Shown here: positions 1 to 11,614 of the stretch, in pieces | How positions within the stretch are numbered: position 1 is the first letter of the stretch | Layout of the letters: the number at the start of each line of letters is the position of its first letter | Assembly: GCF_020151015.1 (NCBI RefSeq) | Contig: NZ_CP083746.1 | Span: 2,633,001 to 2,697,000 of the forward strand | DNA: 64,000 nucleotides | From: Pseudomonas sp. p1(2021b) | GTDB lineage: Bacteria > Pseudomonadota > Gammaproteobacteria > Pseudomonadales > Pseudomonadaceae | Direction: 5' to 3' | Program-made: the position numbers and the translations under genes | The notes under the pieces: model-generated | The model's input: the letters and a program-made list of their open reading frames with translations, nothing else | Told to the model about the DNA's origin: nothing | Databases searched by the model: none

Positions 1-110
1 AATAAATGCTTACAAATACCTGGCGCACTCATTGCTTCTGCCTCAGCAACAAGGCCAATGGCCACCTCGACGTGACCATTGGCCACGCAGTACGACCCGA
101 GGCGAAAGCG

Positions 111-3515
<3,405 letters not shown>

Positions 3516-3533
3516 CAACGAAGGAGCAAGACC

Positions 3534-4514
3534 ATGGGCTGGTTCCGGCGTCCTACACGTGCCCACCTGCTGCTGTTGCTGGTGGCCTGCCTGCCCTACT
3601 GGCCTCCCCAGGCCACCCAGGACGTGGCCCAGGCCACGCCCTGGGGCCGGGACTACTTCCCCAACATCCGCCTGCTCGACCAGGACGGCCGCCCCGTGCG
3701 TTTCTTCGACGACCTGATCGAGGGCAAGGTGGTGGCGATCAACTTCATCTTCACCGGCTGCTCCGATGCCTGCCCTCTGGAAACCGCGCGGCTGCGCCAG
3801 GTACAGAAGCTGCTGGGCGACCGGGTGGGCAAGGACATCTTTTTCTATTCCATCAGCATCGACCCGTACAACGACACCCCGGCCACCCTCAAGCGCTATG
3901 GCGAGAAATTCAACTTGGGCCCAGGCTGGCGCCTGCTCACCGGCGAGCCTGACGACATCGAGCTGCTGCGCAGGCGCCTGGGGCTGTTCATCGAAGGCCT
4001 GGACAATGGCCGCTCCAAGGACCACAACCTGAGCCTGATCATCGGCAACCAGGCCACCGGCCGCTGGATGAAGGCCTCGCCCTTCGAAAGTCCCTACATC
4101 CTGGCCGACCGCCTGGGCAAGAGCCTGCACAACTGGAAACTGCCGGAAACGGCTGTAGCCCAGGCCACGCAGATTCGCACGCCCAGCAGTGGCGAGCAGA
4201 TCTTCAGGACTCGCTGTTCCTCCTGCCACAGCCTCGGCGACGCCGGGCCCAGCGCCTCGGGCGGCATCGGCCCCGACCTGCTGGGCGTCACCCGGCAACG
4301 CGATGCCCGCTGGCTGGTGCGCTGGTTGAAGGAGCCCGACCGCATGCTCGCCGAAAAAGACCCGCTGGCCATGCTGCTGTACGACCAGTACAAAGGCCTG
4401 GCCATGCCCAATCTGCGCCTGGGCGACACCGAGGTGAGCGCACTGTTGACCTACCTGGAGGAAGAAACCCAGCGGGTGCAGACGCCCTCCCAAGGGCCTT
4501 CCCACAATCGGTAG
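3534..4514 (+). CDS. SCO1/SenC-type copper chaperone fused to a cytochrome c domain
   Basis: The protein has 326 residues and an N-terminal hydrophobic signal or anchor (LLLLLVACLPYW). The thioredoxin-like SCO domain carries the copper-binding CxxxC pair at C76 and C80 (TGCSDACP) and a later His in SKDHN. The C-terminal third is a class I cytochrome c with the heme motif CSSCH at residues 228-232 and a candidate axial Met in AMPNLRLGD. SCO proteins deliver copper or reduce its thiol ligands; the fused heme domain suggests electron transfer. It is 18 bases downstream of the multicopper oxidase with a GAAGGAG Shine-Dalgarno, so the two are almost surely cotranscribed and this protein may metallate or reduce the oxidase. 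The partner assignment is inferred from position. Confidence 0.88.
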   Translation: MGWFRRPTRAHLLLLLVACLPYWPPQATQDVAQATPWGRDYFPNIRLLDQDGRPVRFFDDLIEGKVVAINFIFTGCSDACPLETARLRQVQKLLGDRVGKDIFFYSISIDPYNDTPATLKRYGEKFNLGPGWRLLTGEPDDIELLRRRLGLFIEGLDNGRSKDHNLSLIIGNQATGRWMKASPFESPYILADRLGKSLHNWKLPETAVAQATQIRTPSSGEQIFRTRCSSCHSLGDAGPSASGGIGPDLLGVTRQRDARWLVRWLKEPDRMLAEKDPLAMLLYDQYKGLAMPNLRLGDTEVSALLTYLEEETQRVQTPSQGPSHNR

Positions 4515-4566
4515 AAGCGGCCTTGCATACACCGTCTCCAGGCCCGCCCCAATCGAAAGCGTTTTT

Positions 4567-4665
4567 TGTGGGAGATCACCCAGCCCTTTGGGCTGCGCTG
4601 TCGCGCAGAGAACAAGTGGCTAGCGCCGCCTTCTTCTGTAGGAGTGGCGGTGCGGCGGTCCTACA
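4567..4665. repeat. Composite REP-type repeat, copy 1
   Basis: It starts TGTGGGAGATCACCCAGCC, runs through a GCCCTTTGGGC palindrome and ends in a degenerate TGTAGGAG/CTCCTACA-type arm. The same unit recurs reversed at 57457-57600 and within 60682-60857, and diverged at 63641-63803. It fills most of the 244-base gap between the two convergent operons, where it may also act as a transcription barrier. No gene is seen in this gap. Confidence 0.75.
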
Positions 4666-4758
4666 GGCCTTGTCAAATCAATGAGTTATGCGTTGTTCTA
4701 TGAGAGCCGGCTTGCCGGCGATTGGCCCGCAAAGGCAACACAAACTTTCGCCCGCGCG

Positions 4759-5580
4759 CTACCCCTGCCTCAACCAATCGATAAACCGGGCGAACAACTC
4801 GGACTGCGAGTTGATCCCGAGCTTCAGGTACAGGTTCTTGCGATGCATGCGCACGGTCTCCGGCGAGATCCCCAGCTCGATGGCCGTGGACTTCACCGAA
4901 TGCCCACGCAAAATCATGTGCGCCACCTGCCGCTCACGGTCAGTGAGCACCTGGCAACCAAAACTGTCGAAGGCCGCCTGCAAGCCGCCCGCCTCCGATG
5001 CCCCTGGCGCCTCCAGCAGCTGATGCCGCGCATAGCGCCCCAGCAGCTCCCGCACCATCGGTTCCACCGCCCGCAGCAGGTCCACCTGCCCAGTGCTCAG
5101 GCGCGTGCCACTGCAGCCCTGGAACAGGCTCAGGGACAGCTTGCGGTCCTCGGCGATGTCGGCGATGAAGTAGCTGTCTTCGCTACAGCCAGTACCCAGG
5201 TAATAGGCCTTGTAGTAGTCGCTGTCGAAGAAATTGTCCGGGGCGATGTCTTCCAGATGGTAGAAGCCCTCGGCCAGACCGTTCTCCACCGCCAGGCAGA
5301 ACGGGTCGAGCAGGTAGCCGGCCGCGAAATAGCGGTTGAGCACCGCATCACGGTGGCACTCGGGAATGCCTTGCTGGTACAGCAGCCGTGGCGCCCGGCC
5401 CCGGCATTCGAGGCTGATCATCATCGACTCCACCGACACCAGTCGGCCGATGGCCGTTGCCAGGTGCGCCAGGGCGTCCGGGGTTTCGCTGCTGGCGAAC
5501 GCCTGCTGCAGGGCGGCATGCCACTGCTGCAGTGCGCCGAAGCTGAGGGTGACGGGGGTATCGAGGGAAGGCTGGGTCAT
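4759..5580 (-). CDS. LuxR-family transcriptional regulator
   Basis: The protein has 273 residues. The C-terminal 65 residues form a GerE/LuxR helix-turn-helix (LTDRERQVAHMILRGHSV, then GISPETVRMHRKNLYLKLG). The N-terminal 200 residues are a sensor-like region without a receiver domain, so it is not a typical two-component regulator; I do not recognise the ligand domain. The ATG at 5580 is chosen because upstream in-frame codons run into the aminotransferase gene and read as its shadow. It is the last gene of the minus-strand catabolic operon, 53 bases after the aminotransferase stop, which suggests it senses a compound handled by that pathway. Confidence 0.85.
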   Translation of the reverse strand: MTQPSLDTPVTLSFGALQQWHAALQQAFASSETPDALAHLATAIGRLVSVESMMISLECRGRAPRLLYQQGIPECHRDAVLNRYFAAGYLLDPFCLAVENGLAEGFYHLEDIAPDNFFDSDYYKAYYLGTGCSEDSYFIADIAEDRKLSLSLFQGCSGTRLSTGQVDLLRAVEPMVRELLGRYARHQLLEAPGASEAGGLQAAFDSFGCQVLTDRERQVAHMILRGHSVKSTAIELGISPETVRMHRKNLYLKLGINSQSELFARFIDWLRQG

Positions 5581-5633
5581 GCCCGGCAGTCTAACCTGCC
5601 GGGCATGGGAGCGCACAGCCCGCTCCAGGTGGC

Positions 5634-7052
5634 TCATCGCCCCTGGTACAGCCCTTCGGCACGCAGCTCCTCGGCGGTCTCGAGGATACAGTGGCGCAGG
5701 GTCTGGACGATCTCGTCGACCTGGGCGTGGGTGATCACCAGCGGCGGCGACATCACGTTCAGGTGCATGATCGGCCGCACCAGCAGCCCCTTGGCCTGAG
5801 CCTTGCGATGGATACGTTCGCCGATGTTCACCGCATCGTCGAACAGCGCCTTGCTGGCCTTGTCGGCGACGAACTCGACGCACGCCATCAGCTTCATGCA
5901 GCGCACGTCCCCCACCAGCGGTAGTTCGCGCAGGCTGCCCAGGCGCTGCTCCAGATATGCGCCCACATCGTTCACATGCGCCAGCAGGTTCTCCCGTTCG
6001 ATGATCTCGATGTTCTTCAGCGCCGCGGTGCAGCACACCGGATGGCCGCTGTAGGTGAACCCATGGGTGAAGCAGCGCCCCTTGCCCGGCTCGGCGATCA
6101 CCTGCCAGATCCGCTCGGAGAAGATGCACGCGCCCAGTGGCAGGTAGGCCGACGTCAGCCCCTTGGCGGTGGTGATGATGTCCGGCTGCACGCCGAACAG
6201 CTCTTCGCTGGCGAAGAACGTGCCCAGGCGCCCGAACGAGGTCACCACTTCGTCGGCCACGAACAGGATGTCGTAGGCCTGGCACAGCTGCCACATGCGC
6301 AGGAAGTAGCCCTTGGGCGGAATGATCACGCCGCCCGAGCCCATGATCGGCTCAGCGAAGAACGCCGCCACGTTGTCCGCGCCCAGCGACAGGATCTTGT
6401 CCTCGAACTCGGCCACCAGGAAGTCGAGGAACTCGGCCTCGTCCATGTCGTCCGGGGCACGGTACGGGTTGGGGTTGGAGACATGGTGGATCAACGGATG
6501 CAGGTAGTCGAACTCCGGCACCCGGTCGGCCGCCTTGTTGCCGATCGACATGGTCAGCGTGGTCGAGCCGTGGTAGGCGTTGAAGCGGGCGATGATGTGC
6601 TTCTTGTGCGGCTTGCCCCGGCAGTTCTGGTAGTACTGGATCAGGCGGTAGGCGGTGTCCACGGCAGTAGAGCCGCCAGTGGTGAGGAACACATGGTCCA
6701 GGTCGCCCGGCGCCAGCTGCGCGAGCTTCTGGCACAGCTCGATGGCCACGTCGTTGGCCATGTCGGAGAACGGGTTGGAATACGCCAACTTACGCACCTG
6801 GTCGGCAATGGCCTGGGCCATCTCCTCGCGGCCCAGGCCGATGTTGGTGCACCACATCCCGCCCACGGCATCGAGGAACCGGTTGCCCTCGGTATCATGA
6901 ATGTAGGCACCTTCCCCGGCGACGATGTTCAGCGCGCCCTGCTCACGGTGCTCGTCGAACATGTGGTAGCCGTGCATGTAGTGGGCCTTGTCGGCCTCCA
7001 CCAGTGGGTCCTGGGTGAGTGTCGAAGCGACAGCTTGGCTTGGCATGGCCAT
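5634..7052 (-). CDS. Class III PLP-dependent aminotransferase
   Basis: The protein has 472 residues, the usual length for omega-amino-acid/pyruvate or putrescine-type aminotransferases. The PLP lysine is in TTAKGLTSAYLPLGA, about K297; upstream are the cofactor-site motifs FVADEVVTSFGR and AEPIMGSGGVI. These enzymes move a terminal or alpha amino group to pyruvate or 2-oxoglutarate. Its position directly after a polyamine-type binding-protein gene (39-base gap) suggests an imported diamine, polyamine or omega-amino acid as substrate. P. putida spuC-type enzymes are close in style, but the exact substrate cannot be read from the sequence. Confidence 0.9.
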   Translation of the reverse strand: MAMPSQAVASTLTQDPLVEADKAHYMHGYHMFDEHREQGALNIVAGEGAYIHDTEGNRFLDAVGGMWCTNIGLGREEMAQAIADQVRKLAYSNPFSDMANDVAIELCQKLAQLAPGDLDHVFLTTGGSTAVDTAYRLIQYYQNCRGKPHKKHIIARFNAYHGSTTLTMSIGNKAADRVPEFDYLHPLIHHVSNPNPYRAPDDMDEAEFLDFLVAEFEDKILSLGADNVAAFFAEPIMGSGGVIIPPKGYFLRMWQLCQAYDILFVADEVVTSFGRLGTFFASEELFGVQPDIITTAKGLTSAYLPLGACIFSERIWQVIAEPGKGRCFTHGFTYSGHPVCCTAALKNIEIIERENLLAHVNDVGAYLEQRLGSLRELPLVGDVRCMKLMACVEFVADKASKALFDDAVNIGERIHRKAQAKGLLVRPIMHLNVMSPPLVITHAQVDEIVQTLRHCILETAEELRAEGLYQGR

Positions 7053-7091
7053 GGGGCAGCTCCTTGCGGGAAAGAGGATAGGGAAATCGAT

Positions 7092-8195
7092 TCACAGGCC
7101 GGTCTTGACCGTGCTCCACACCCGGGTGATGGCGCGCATGTCCCGGGGCGCCTGGGTTTTCTGTGCGAACAGGCGGCTGCGGGTGGCGTCGTCGGGGTAG
7201 ATCGCCGGGTTGGCGCGGATGTCCGCCTGTACCAGGGGCGTGGCGGCGGCATTGCTGTTGGCGTAGTGGATGTAGTTGGTCACCTTGGCCATGGTTTGCG
7301 GTTGCAGCAGGAACTCGATGAAGCGGTGTGCGTTCGCCGCATGGGGCGCGTCCTTGGGCAGGTAAAGGTTGTCGAACCAGATCAACGAGCCTTCCTTGGG
7401 AATGAAGAAGTCCAGCGTGATGTCCTTCTTCGCCTCCTCGGCGCGGGCCTGGGCGGTGGCGTAGTCGCCCGACCAGGTCAAGGCCAGGCAGGTGTCGCCG
7501 TTGGGCAGGCTGGTGAGGTAGTTGACCGAGTCGAACTTCTTCACATAGGGGCGGATGCCCATGAGCAGGTCTTCGGCCGCCTTCAGGTCGGCGGGCGCGG
7601 CGCTGTGCGGGTCCTTGCCCAGGTACTGCAGGGCCAGCGGGATCACCTCGCTGGGCGCATCCATCAGCGTCACGCCGCAGTCGGCGAAGCGCGAGACGAC
7701 CTTGGGGTCGAACAGCATCGCCAGCGAGCCGATGGGGGCGTCGGGCATGCGGGCCTTGATCTTGTCGACGTTGTAGGTCACGCCCGAACTGCCCCAGGTA
7801 TAGGGTGCCGAGTACTTCAGGCCCGGGTCGTAGCTTTGCAGCTCTGCGACCACCTTGGCGTCCAGGTTGTGCCAACTCGGCAACTGGCCTTTGTCCAGCG
7901 GCTGGAACACCCCGGCCTGGATCAGCGGCGGCACCAGGGAGGCGTTGAGCATGACCAGGTCATAGCCGGAACGCCCGGTCAGCAGCTTGGTCTGCACGGT
8001 TTCGTAGCCATCGAAGGTGTCGTAGATCACCTTGATGCCAGTGGCCTTCTCGAAGTCCGCCAGGGTGGTCTCGCCGATGTAGTCGGTCCAGTTGTACAGC
8101 CGCAGCGTATTGCTCGCATCTGCCTCCACCGCCTGCGTGGCGCTGGCGCAGGATGCCAACAACAGACTGCCAATCACCTTCAGTGCCTTGCCCAT
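7092..8195 (-). CDS. PotF/SpuD-like periplasmic polyamine-binding protein
   Basis: The protein has 367 residues, the normal PotF length. The chosen ATG at 8195 gives a signal peptide (KVIGSLLLASCASATQA) followed by the family start LRLYNWTDYIGETTL; earlier in-frame codons give no signal-peptide-like sequence. The family motifs FEKATGIKVIYDTFDGYE and GYDLVMLNASLVPPLI are present. It should capture spermidine, putrescine or a related cation for an ABC importer. No permease or ATPase gene lies nearby, so it either uses a transporter encoded elsewhere or serves as a sensing component. It lies between the amidohydrolase and aminotransferase genes of the same operon. Confidence 0.9.
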   Translation of the reverse strand: MGKALKVIGSLLLASCASATQAVEADASNTLRLYNWTDYIGETTLADFEKATGIKVIYDTFDGYETVQTKLLTGRSGYDLVMLNASLVPPLIQAGVFQPLDKGQLPSWHNLDAKVVAELQSYDPGLKYSAPYTWGSSGVTYNVDKIKARMPDAPIGSLAMLFDPKVVSRFADCGVTLMDAPSEVIPLALQYLGKDPHSAAPADLKAAEDLLMGIRPYVKKFDSVNYLTSLPNGDTCLALTWSGDYATAQARAEEAKKDITLDFFIPKEGSLIWFDNLYLPKDAPHAANAHRFIEFLLQPQTMAKVTNYIHYANSNAAATPLVQADIRANPAIYPDDATRSRLFAQKTQAPRDMRAITRVWSTVKTGL

Positions 8196-8281
8196 AGCAA
8201 CTCCATCGTGTGACTGCTCGGGATGAGCCGGTGGCGTTACTATCGGAAGATTCGGCGGCCTGGAACATACCCCGAATGTGT

Positions 8282-8312
8282 GGGTGGCCCCTGCAGTTGG
8301 CTGGGGCCACCC
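8282..8312. other. Hairpin between amidohydrolase and binding-protein genes
   Basis: The arms GGGTGGCCC (8282-8290) and GGGCCACCC (8304-8312) are perfect 9-base complements with a 13-base loop. It sits in the 136-base space between two genes of the minus-strand operon. No T-run follows on either strand, so it is more likely an mRNA-stability or partial-attenuation structure than a full intrinsic terminator. Confidence 0.55.
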
Positions 8313-8331
8313 CACTAAAGCCCTGCAAAGC

Positions 8332-9576
8332 TCAAGGGGTGACCACACCCGCCTTCGCCAACATCGCCCCCAGCAGCACATTGGCCCCGGCTTCGGCCCA
8401 ATGCGGGTGGATATGCTCGGCCTCGTTATGGCTCAACCCCTCCACACAGGGCACGAAGATCATCGCAGTGGGCGCGACCTTGCTCAGGTAGCAGGCATCG
8501 TGCCCCGCGCCGGATATCATCGGGCGTTGGCTGTAGCCATGGGCGCGTGCCGCCTCGGCCACGTCCGCCACGCACCCCGGGTCGAACTGGATGGGCGCGT
8601 ACTGGAAGATCCGCTTCACCTGCTGCTCCAACCCAAGGCCCTCGGCGATACCTGCCACCCCGGCGTACAAACGCGCCTCCAGGGCCTCCAGCACGGCCTC
8701 GCTGGGGTGGCGGAACTCCACGCTGCACACCGCCCGCCCAGGGACCACGTTGCGCGAGTTGGGGTACAGGTTCACCCAGCCTACCGTGGCCCGGCCATCA
8801 TCGCCTTGCTCGACCCCAAGCGCATGCACCTGCTCGATCACCCGTGCCAACCCCAGCCCTGCATCCAGCCGGTGCGACATCGGCGTGGTACCGGCATGGG
8901 CACTGCGCCCGGTCAGTTCGACTTCATACCAGCGCTGGCCCTGGGCACCGCTCACCACGCCAATGTCGATGCCCGCCGCTTCCAGAATCGGGCCTTGCTC
9001 GATGTGCAGTTCGAACGCCGCGTGAATAGCCCGGCCGCCCACCGACTCCGGGCCGGCATAACCGATTTGCTGCAAGGCCTGGCCCAGGGTGATGCCCTCG
9101 GCATCGGTGCGCGACAGGCCATACGCCAGGTCATAGACCCCGGCGAACACCCCCGAGGCGATCATCGCCGGGGCGAAGCGCGACCCTTCCTCGTTGGTCC
9201 AGTTCACCACCTCGATCGGCCGCTCGGTCTCGATCCCAAGGTCGTTCAAGGTGCGCAACACTTCGATGCCGGCGAGCACGCCATAGATACCGTCGAACTT
9301 CCCGCCCGCAGGTTGCGAGTCGCCGTGGGAGCCGGTGACGACCGGCGCCAGGTCGTCCCGGGTGCCGGCCCTACGGGCAAAGATATTGCCCATGGCATCC
9401 ACGCGCACGGTGCACCCTGCCTGTTGCGCCCAGCGCACGAACAAGTCGCGCCCCTGGCGGTCCTCCTCGGTCAAGGCCAGGCGCGTCACCCCGCCGGCTG
9501 GCGTCGCGCCGATGCGCGCCATTTCCATGAGCGAATCCCAAAAGCGCGTGCCATCGACCCTTGGCACGCCGCTCAT
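8332..9576 (-). CDS. M20-family Zn amidohydrolase (N-carbamoyl-L-amino-acid hydrolase / allantoate amidohydrolase type)
   Basis: The protein has 414 residues. Metal-binding motifs of the hydantoinase/carbamoylase branch are clear: GSHGDSQPAGGKFDGIYGV near residue 85 and NEEGSRFAP near 125, followed by ELHIEQGP and GAGHDACYLSKVAPTAMIF. These enzymes release CO2 and ammonia from N-carbamoyl or ureido amino acids. The start at 9576 overlaps the stop of the upstream gene (ATGA), which indicates translational coupling. Candidate substrates are N-carbamoyl-beta-alanine, ureidoglycine relatives or other N-carbamoyl amino acids. The neighbouring ATC-hydrolase family gene fits a thiazoline or hydantoin-like pathway, but that remains inference. 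Confidence 0.88.
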   Translation of the reverse strand: MSGVPRVDGTRFWDSLMEMARIGATPAGGVTRLALTEEDRQGRDLFVRWAQQAGCTVRVDAMGNIFARRAGTRDDLAPVVTGSHGDSQPAGGKFDGIYGVLAGIEVLRTLNDLGIETERPIEVVNWTNEEGSRFAPAMIASGVFAGVYDLAYGLSRTDAEGITLGQALQQIGYAGPESVGGRAIHAAFELHIEQGPILEAAGIDIGVVSGAQGQRWYEVELTGRSAHAGTTPMSHRLDAGLGLARVIEQVHALGVEQGDDGRATVGWVNLYPNSRNVVPGRAVCSVEFRHPSEAVLEALEARLYAGVAGIAEGLGLEQQVKRIFQYAPIQFDPGCVADVAEAARAHGYSQRPMISGAGHDACYLSKVAPTAMIFVPCVEGLSHNEAEHIHPHWAEAGANVLLGAMLAKAGVVTP

Positions 9577-10058
9577 GGCTGCTGCTCCTTGAGGCGATAA
9601 CGGAAGTCGCAGCACGGCGCACCACCCATGATGGTCTGGGTACGCGTCAGGCTCACGCTCGGGTCGTAGCCGACGATGAACACTTCGTCGCGGTTGCACG
9701 AGAGCAGATGGCCGATTTCGCCCAACCCCATCGCCTGGTACATCTCTGCGTACCGGCAGCGGTGCACGTCATAGTCGTAGCGGGTGGCATCGCTGGCGAT
9801 CACCTCCACTTCCAGCGCATCGTCTTTCTCCCACAGGGCTTGGAGTGCCACGAAGCCCGCCAGGCTCGGGCCCTCCGGCTCGCGCGAGGCGAAATGACGC
9901 CCGGCAGCGACCGCCGCCCCGGACACCGCCTCGCCGATCACCGCCTGGGCCTTCTGCTTGCCGTAGTCGCGCACGAGGATTTCGTAGATGGGTTTGATGA
10001 TCTCAGCTTCGATGCGCCGGCGGGCAAGAATGCCCAGTTCTCCGTCGATTGCACTCAT
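9573..10058 (-). CDS. L-2-amino-thiazoline-4-carboxylic acid hydrolase family protein
   Basis: The protein has 161 residues. The family pattern is an N-terminal helical part (ARRRIEAEIIKPIYEIL) and a C-terminal Cys/His-containing part (YDVHRCRYAEMYQAMGLGEIG, then LLSCNRDE and GGAPCCDFRYR). Pseudomonas ATC hydrolase opens the thiazoline ring to S-carbamoyl-cysteine, which a carbamoylase then cleaves. Here the next gene is of the carbamoylase class and overlaps by 4 bases, the same pairing. The binding protein and aminotransferase are not part of the classical ATC pathway, so the true substrate may differ. The ATG at 10058 is preferred over 10100 because the family alignment starts near it. Confidence 0.8.
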   Translation of the reverse strand: MSAIDGELGILARRRIEAEIIKPIYEILVRDYGKQKAQAVIGEAVSGAAVAAGRHFASREPEGPSLAGFVALQALWEKDDALEVEVIASDATRYDYDVHRCRYAEMYQAMGLGEIGHLLSCNRDEVFIVGYDPSVSLTRTQTIMGGAPCCDFRYRLKEQQP

Positions 10059-10216
10059 GTCGGGATGACCTCTCAGGCAGCGGTTCCAGTGTGTCTGCAC
10101 GGTAAGACAACCGTTCTGATTTAATCAACTTGAATAAACGAATACCGACAAATAACCCTTGAAAGGCCACCATATTTAGGTTTTTCTAGGCAAAATTCGC
10201 CAATAAATCTCAACAC
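10059..10216. promoter_or_regulatory. Divergent promoter region between the catabolic operon and lysR
   Basis: This 158-base AT-rich space separates the minus-strand operon start from the plus-strand LysR gene. Divergence of a LysR gene from the operon it controls is the usual family arrangement, so the operator should lie here. I could not fix a single T-N11-A box or -35/-10 pair with confidence. Confidence 0.5.
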
Positions 10217-11110
10217 ATGAATTTAATCGAACAATTTGACGCTGATCCACCCTTGCGCGCCGTGCGCACGTTCGAGGCGTTTGCCCGGCACGGCGGTGTC
10301 AACGCAGCCGCCAGGGAACTGAACGTCTCGGCCTCCGCCATCAGCCATCAGATGCGCCTGCTGGAGGACTTCCTCGGCCTGCCGCTGACCATGCGCCAGG
10401 GCCGCAACCTGATCCTCACCGAGCAGGGCCGCGAGTACTACCGCGCCATCCGCTCGGCCTTCGCGGTACTGCGCAGCGCCACCGAGCACGCACGGGAGCA
10501 GAATGCCACGCGCCAGGTGACCGTCAGCCTGATCCCGCTGTTCGGCCTGAACCTGTTCATCCCACGGTTGAGCGAGTTCCTGGCCGCCAATCCCGGCGTG
10601 GACGTCAACGTCACCTACGCCAATCACCGCAGCTACCCCAGCGACGCCGCCGACATCTCCATCCGCTTCGGTACCGGGCATTGGGCCGGCTACCACAGCG
10701 AGCCGCTGATCAGCGGCGCCGTGACCGCCTGGTGCAGCCCCGCCCTGCTCGCCCGCTTCGGCCCGCTCGACACGCCCCTGGCCCTGGCGCGCATGCCCCT
10801 GTTGCATGACGAAGACCGCAGCACCTGGCCCCAGTGGTTGCACAGTGCCGGCATACGCCACCCAGCCCCTCTGCAGGGCTTGTTGTTCGAGGACGGCCAG
10901 CTGGCACTTACCGCAGCCTTGCGTGGGCTGGGCTGCGCCCTGCTGCGCGAACCCTTGGTGGCGGCGCAACGGGACAGCCGCGCATTGGTCAAGCTGTTCG
11001 AGCACGCCCTGGATGACGGCCGTGGCTACTACCTGTGCCGACGTACAGACGGGGAGCTGTCTCGAGAGGGCGCGAGCCTGTACGAATGGATTCGTGCGTG
11101 CTTCGCCTGA
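10217..11110 (+). CDS. LysR-family transcriptional regulator (GcvA-like)
   Basis: The protein has 297 residues. The N-terminal winged helix-turn-helix (LRAVRTFEAFARHGGVNAAARELNVSAS in part, with the recognition helix ASAISHQMRLLEDFLG) and the effector-binding domain (VTVSLIPLFGLNLFIPRL and later) are those of the GcvA/AmpR branch. The gene is divergent from the ATC-hydrolase/amidohydrolase operon and most likely controls it in response to a pathway metabolite. A terminator-like hairpin lies about 115 bases downstream, so it is probably transcribed alone. Confidence 0.9.
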   Translation: MNLIEQFDADPPLRAVRTFEAFARHGGVNAAARELNVSASAISHQMRLLEDFLGLPLTMRQGRNLILTEQGREYYRAIRSAFAVLRSATEHAREQNATRQVTVSLIPLFGLNLFIPRLSEFLAANPGVDVNVTYANHRSYPSDAADISIRFGTGHWAGYHSEPLISGAVTAWCSPALLARFGPLDTPLALARMPLLHDEDRSTWPQWLHSAGIRHPAPLQGLLFEDGQLALTAALRGLGCALLREPLVAAQRDSRALVKLFEHALDDGRGYYLCRRTDGELSREGASLYEWIRACFA

Positions 11111-11226
11111 ACAGGTCGCCAGGGCTGCGCAACCCTTTGAAACCGAGCTTGCATGTGTGCAAAAAATCACCAGCCGACGCTCAGGTTGCCATCATTGGCT
11201 ACCTCGTCCTCATCTCCTTTCGAGTG

Positions 11227-11264
11227 AAAACCAGGCGACCAAAGGGCGACCTGGTTCACTTTTT
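11227..11264 (+). terminator. Intrinsic terminator after lysR
   Basis: AACCAGG (11229-11235) pairs with CCTGGTT (11250-11256), extended by GTG/CAC outside a two-base bulge. TTTTT follows at 11260-11264. The stem-plus-T-run arrangement and its position insulate the T6SS operon from lysR transcription. Confidence 0.7.
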
Positions 11265-11614
11265 GAAAAAAAACATTGAACCGCCCATTGGATCCAACCA
11301 GAAACCATCAACCCCTCTAAATTCCTGGCCTGCAGGCCATTCTGCAGCGCTGATCCGAGCAGTTGATATCACTTAGACATCATTGCAGTGCGTCACAAAA
11401 CCGGGAAAAAATCCAATTCCTAACTGGAACTTCTTCACAAAGGAGCTGCCCTACAGGGCATTGCTGGCACCTCGATATTTTTTTGCCAGCACGGTTGATC
11501 CAGGGTTCGCCATACGTTTTTCCTGCGCGGCGAACGAGAACGAAATGCCCTTCAGGTCCACGCCTCCCAAGGCGTCGCGGGACGAACACGAAGGCTCAAG
11601 GACGATGCACCCGA
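11265..11614 (+). promoter_or_regulatory. Leader region of the T6SS operon with an inverted repeat
   Basis: About 350 bases without a convincing gene precede the T6SS operon; open codons here lack a ribosome site and read as noise. The notable element is an inverted repeat with arms TGCTGGCA (11462-11469) and TGCCAGCA (11484-11491) around a T-rich 14-base spacer. It could be an operator or a leader hairpin. No GG-N10-GC sigma-54 site was found around it. The promoter must lie in this stretch, but I cannot place it exactly. Confidence 0.45.

Noticed and set aside
6..110. In-frame ATG at 6 as the start of the multicopper oxidase
   Set aside because: It would bury the signal peptide behind 35 residues with no secretion features; the ATG at 111 gives a normal exported start.
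5976..8213. 745-codon plus-strand frame over the aminotransferase and binding-protein genes
   Set aside because: It spans two well-supported genes on the other strand and has low-complexity composition without domain motifs.
11462..11490. Sigma-54 promoter upstream of the T6SS operon
   Set aside because: TGGCAC is followed by TTGC, but the GG to GC spacing is 17 bases instead of 10.
11363..11614. N-terminal extension of the first T6SS gene
   Set aside because: The codons give sequence unlike the rest of the protein, include a hairpin region, and an ATG at 11615 follows directly.
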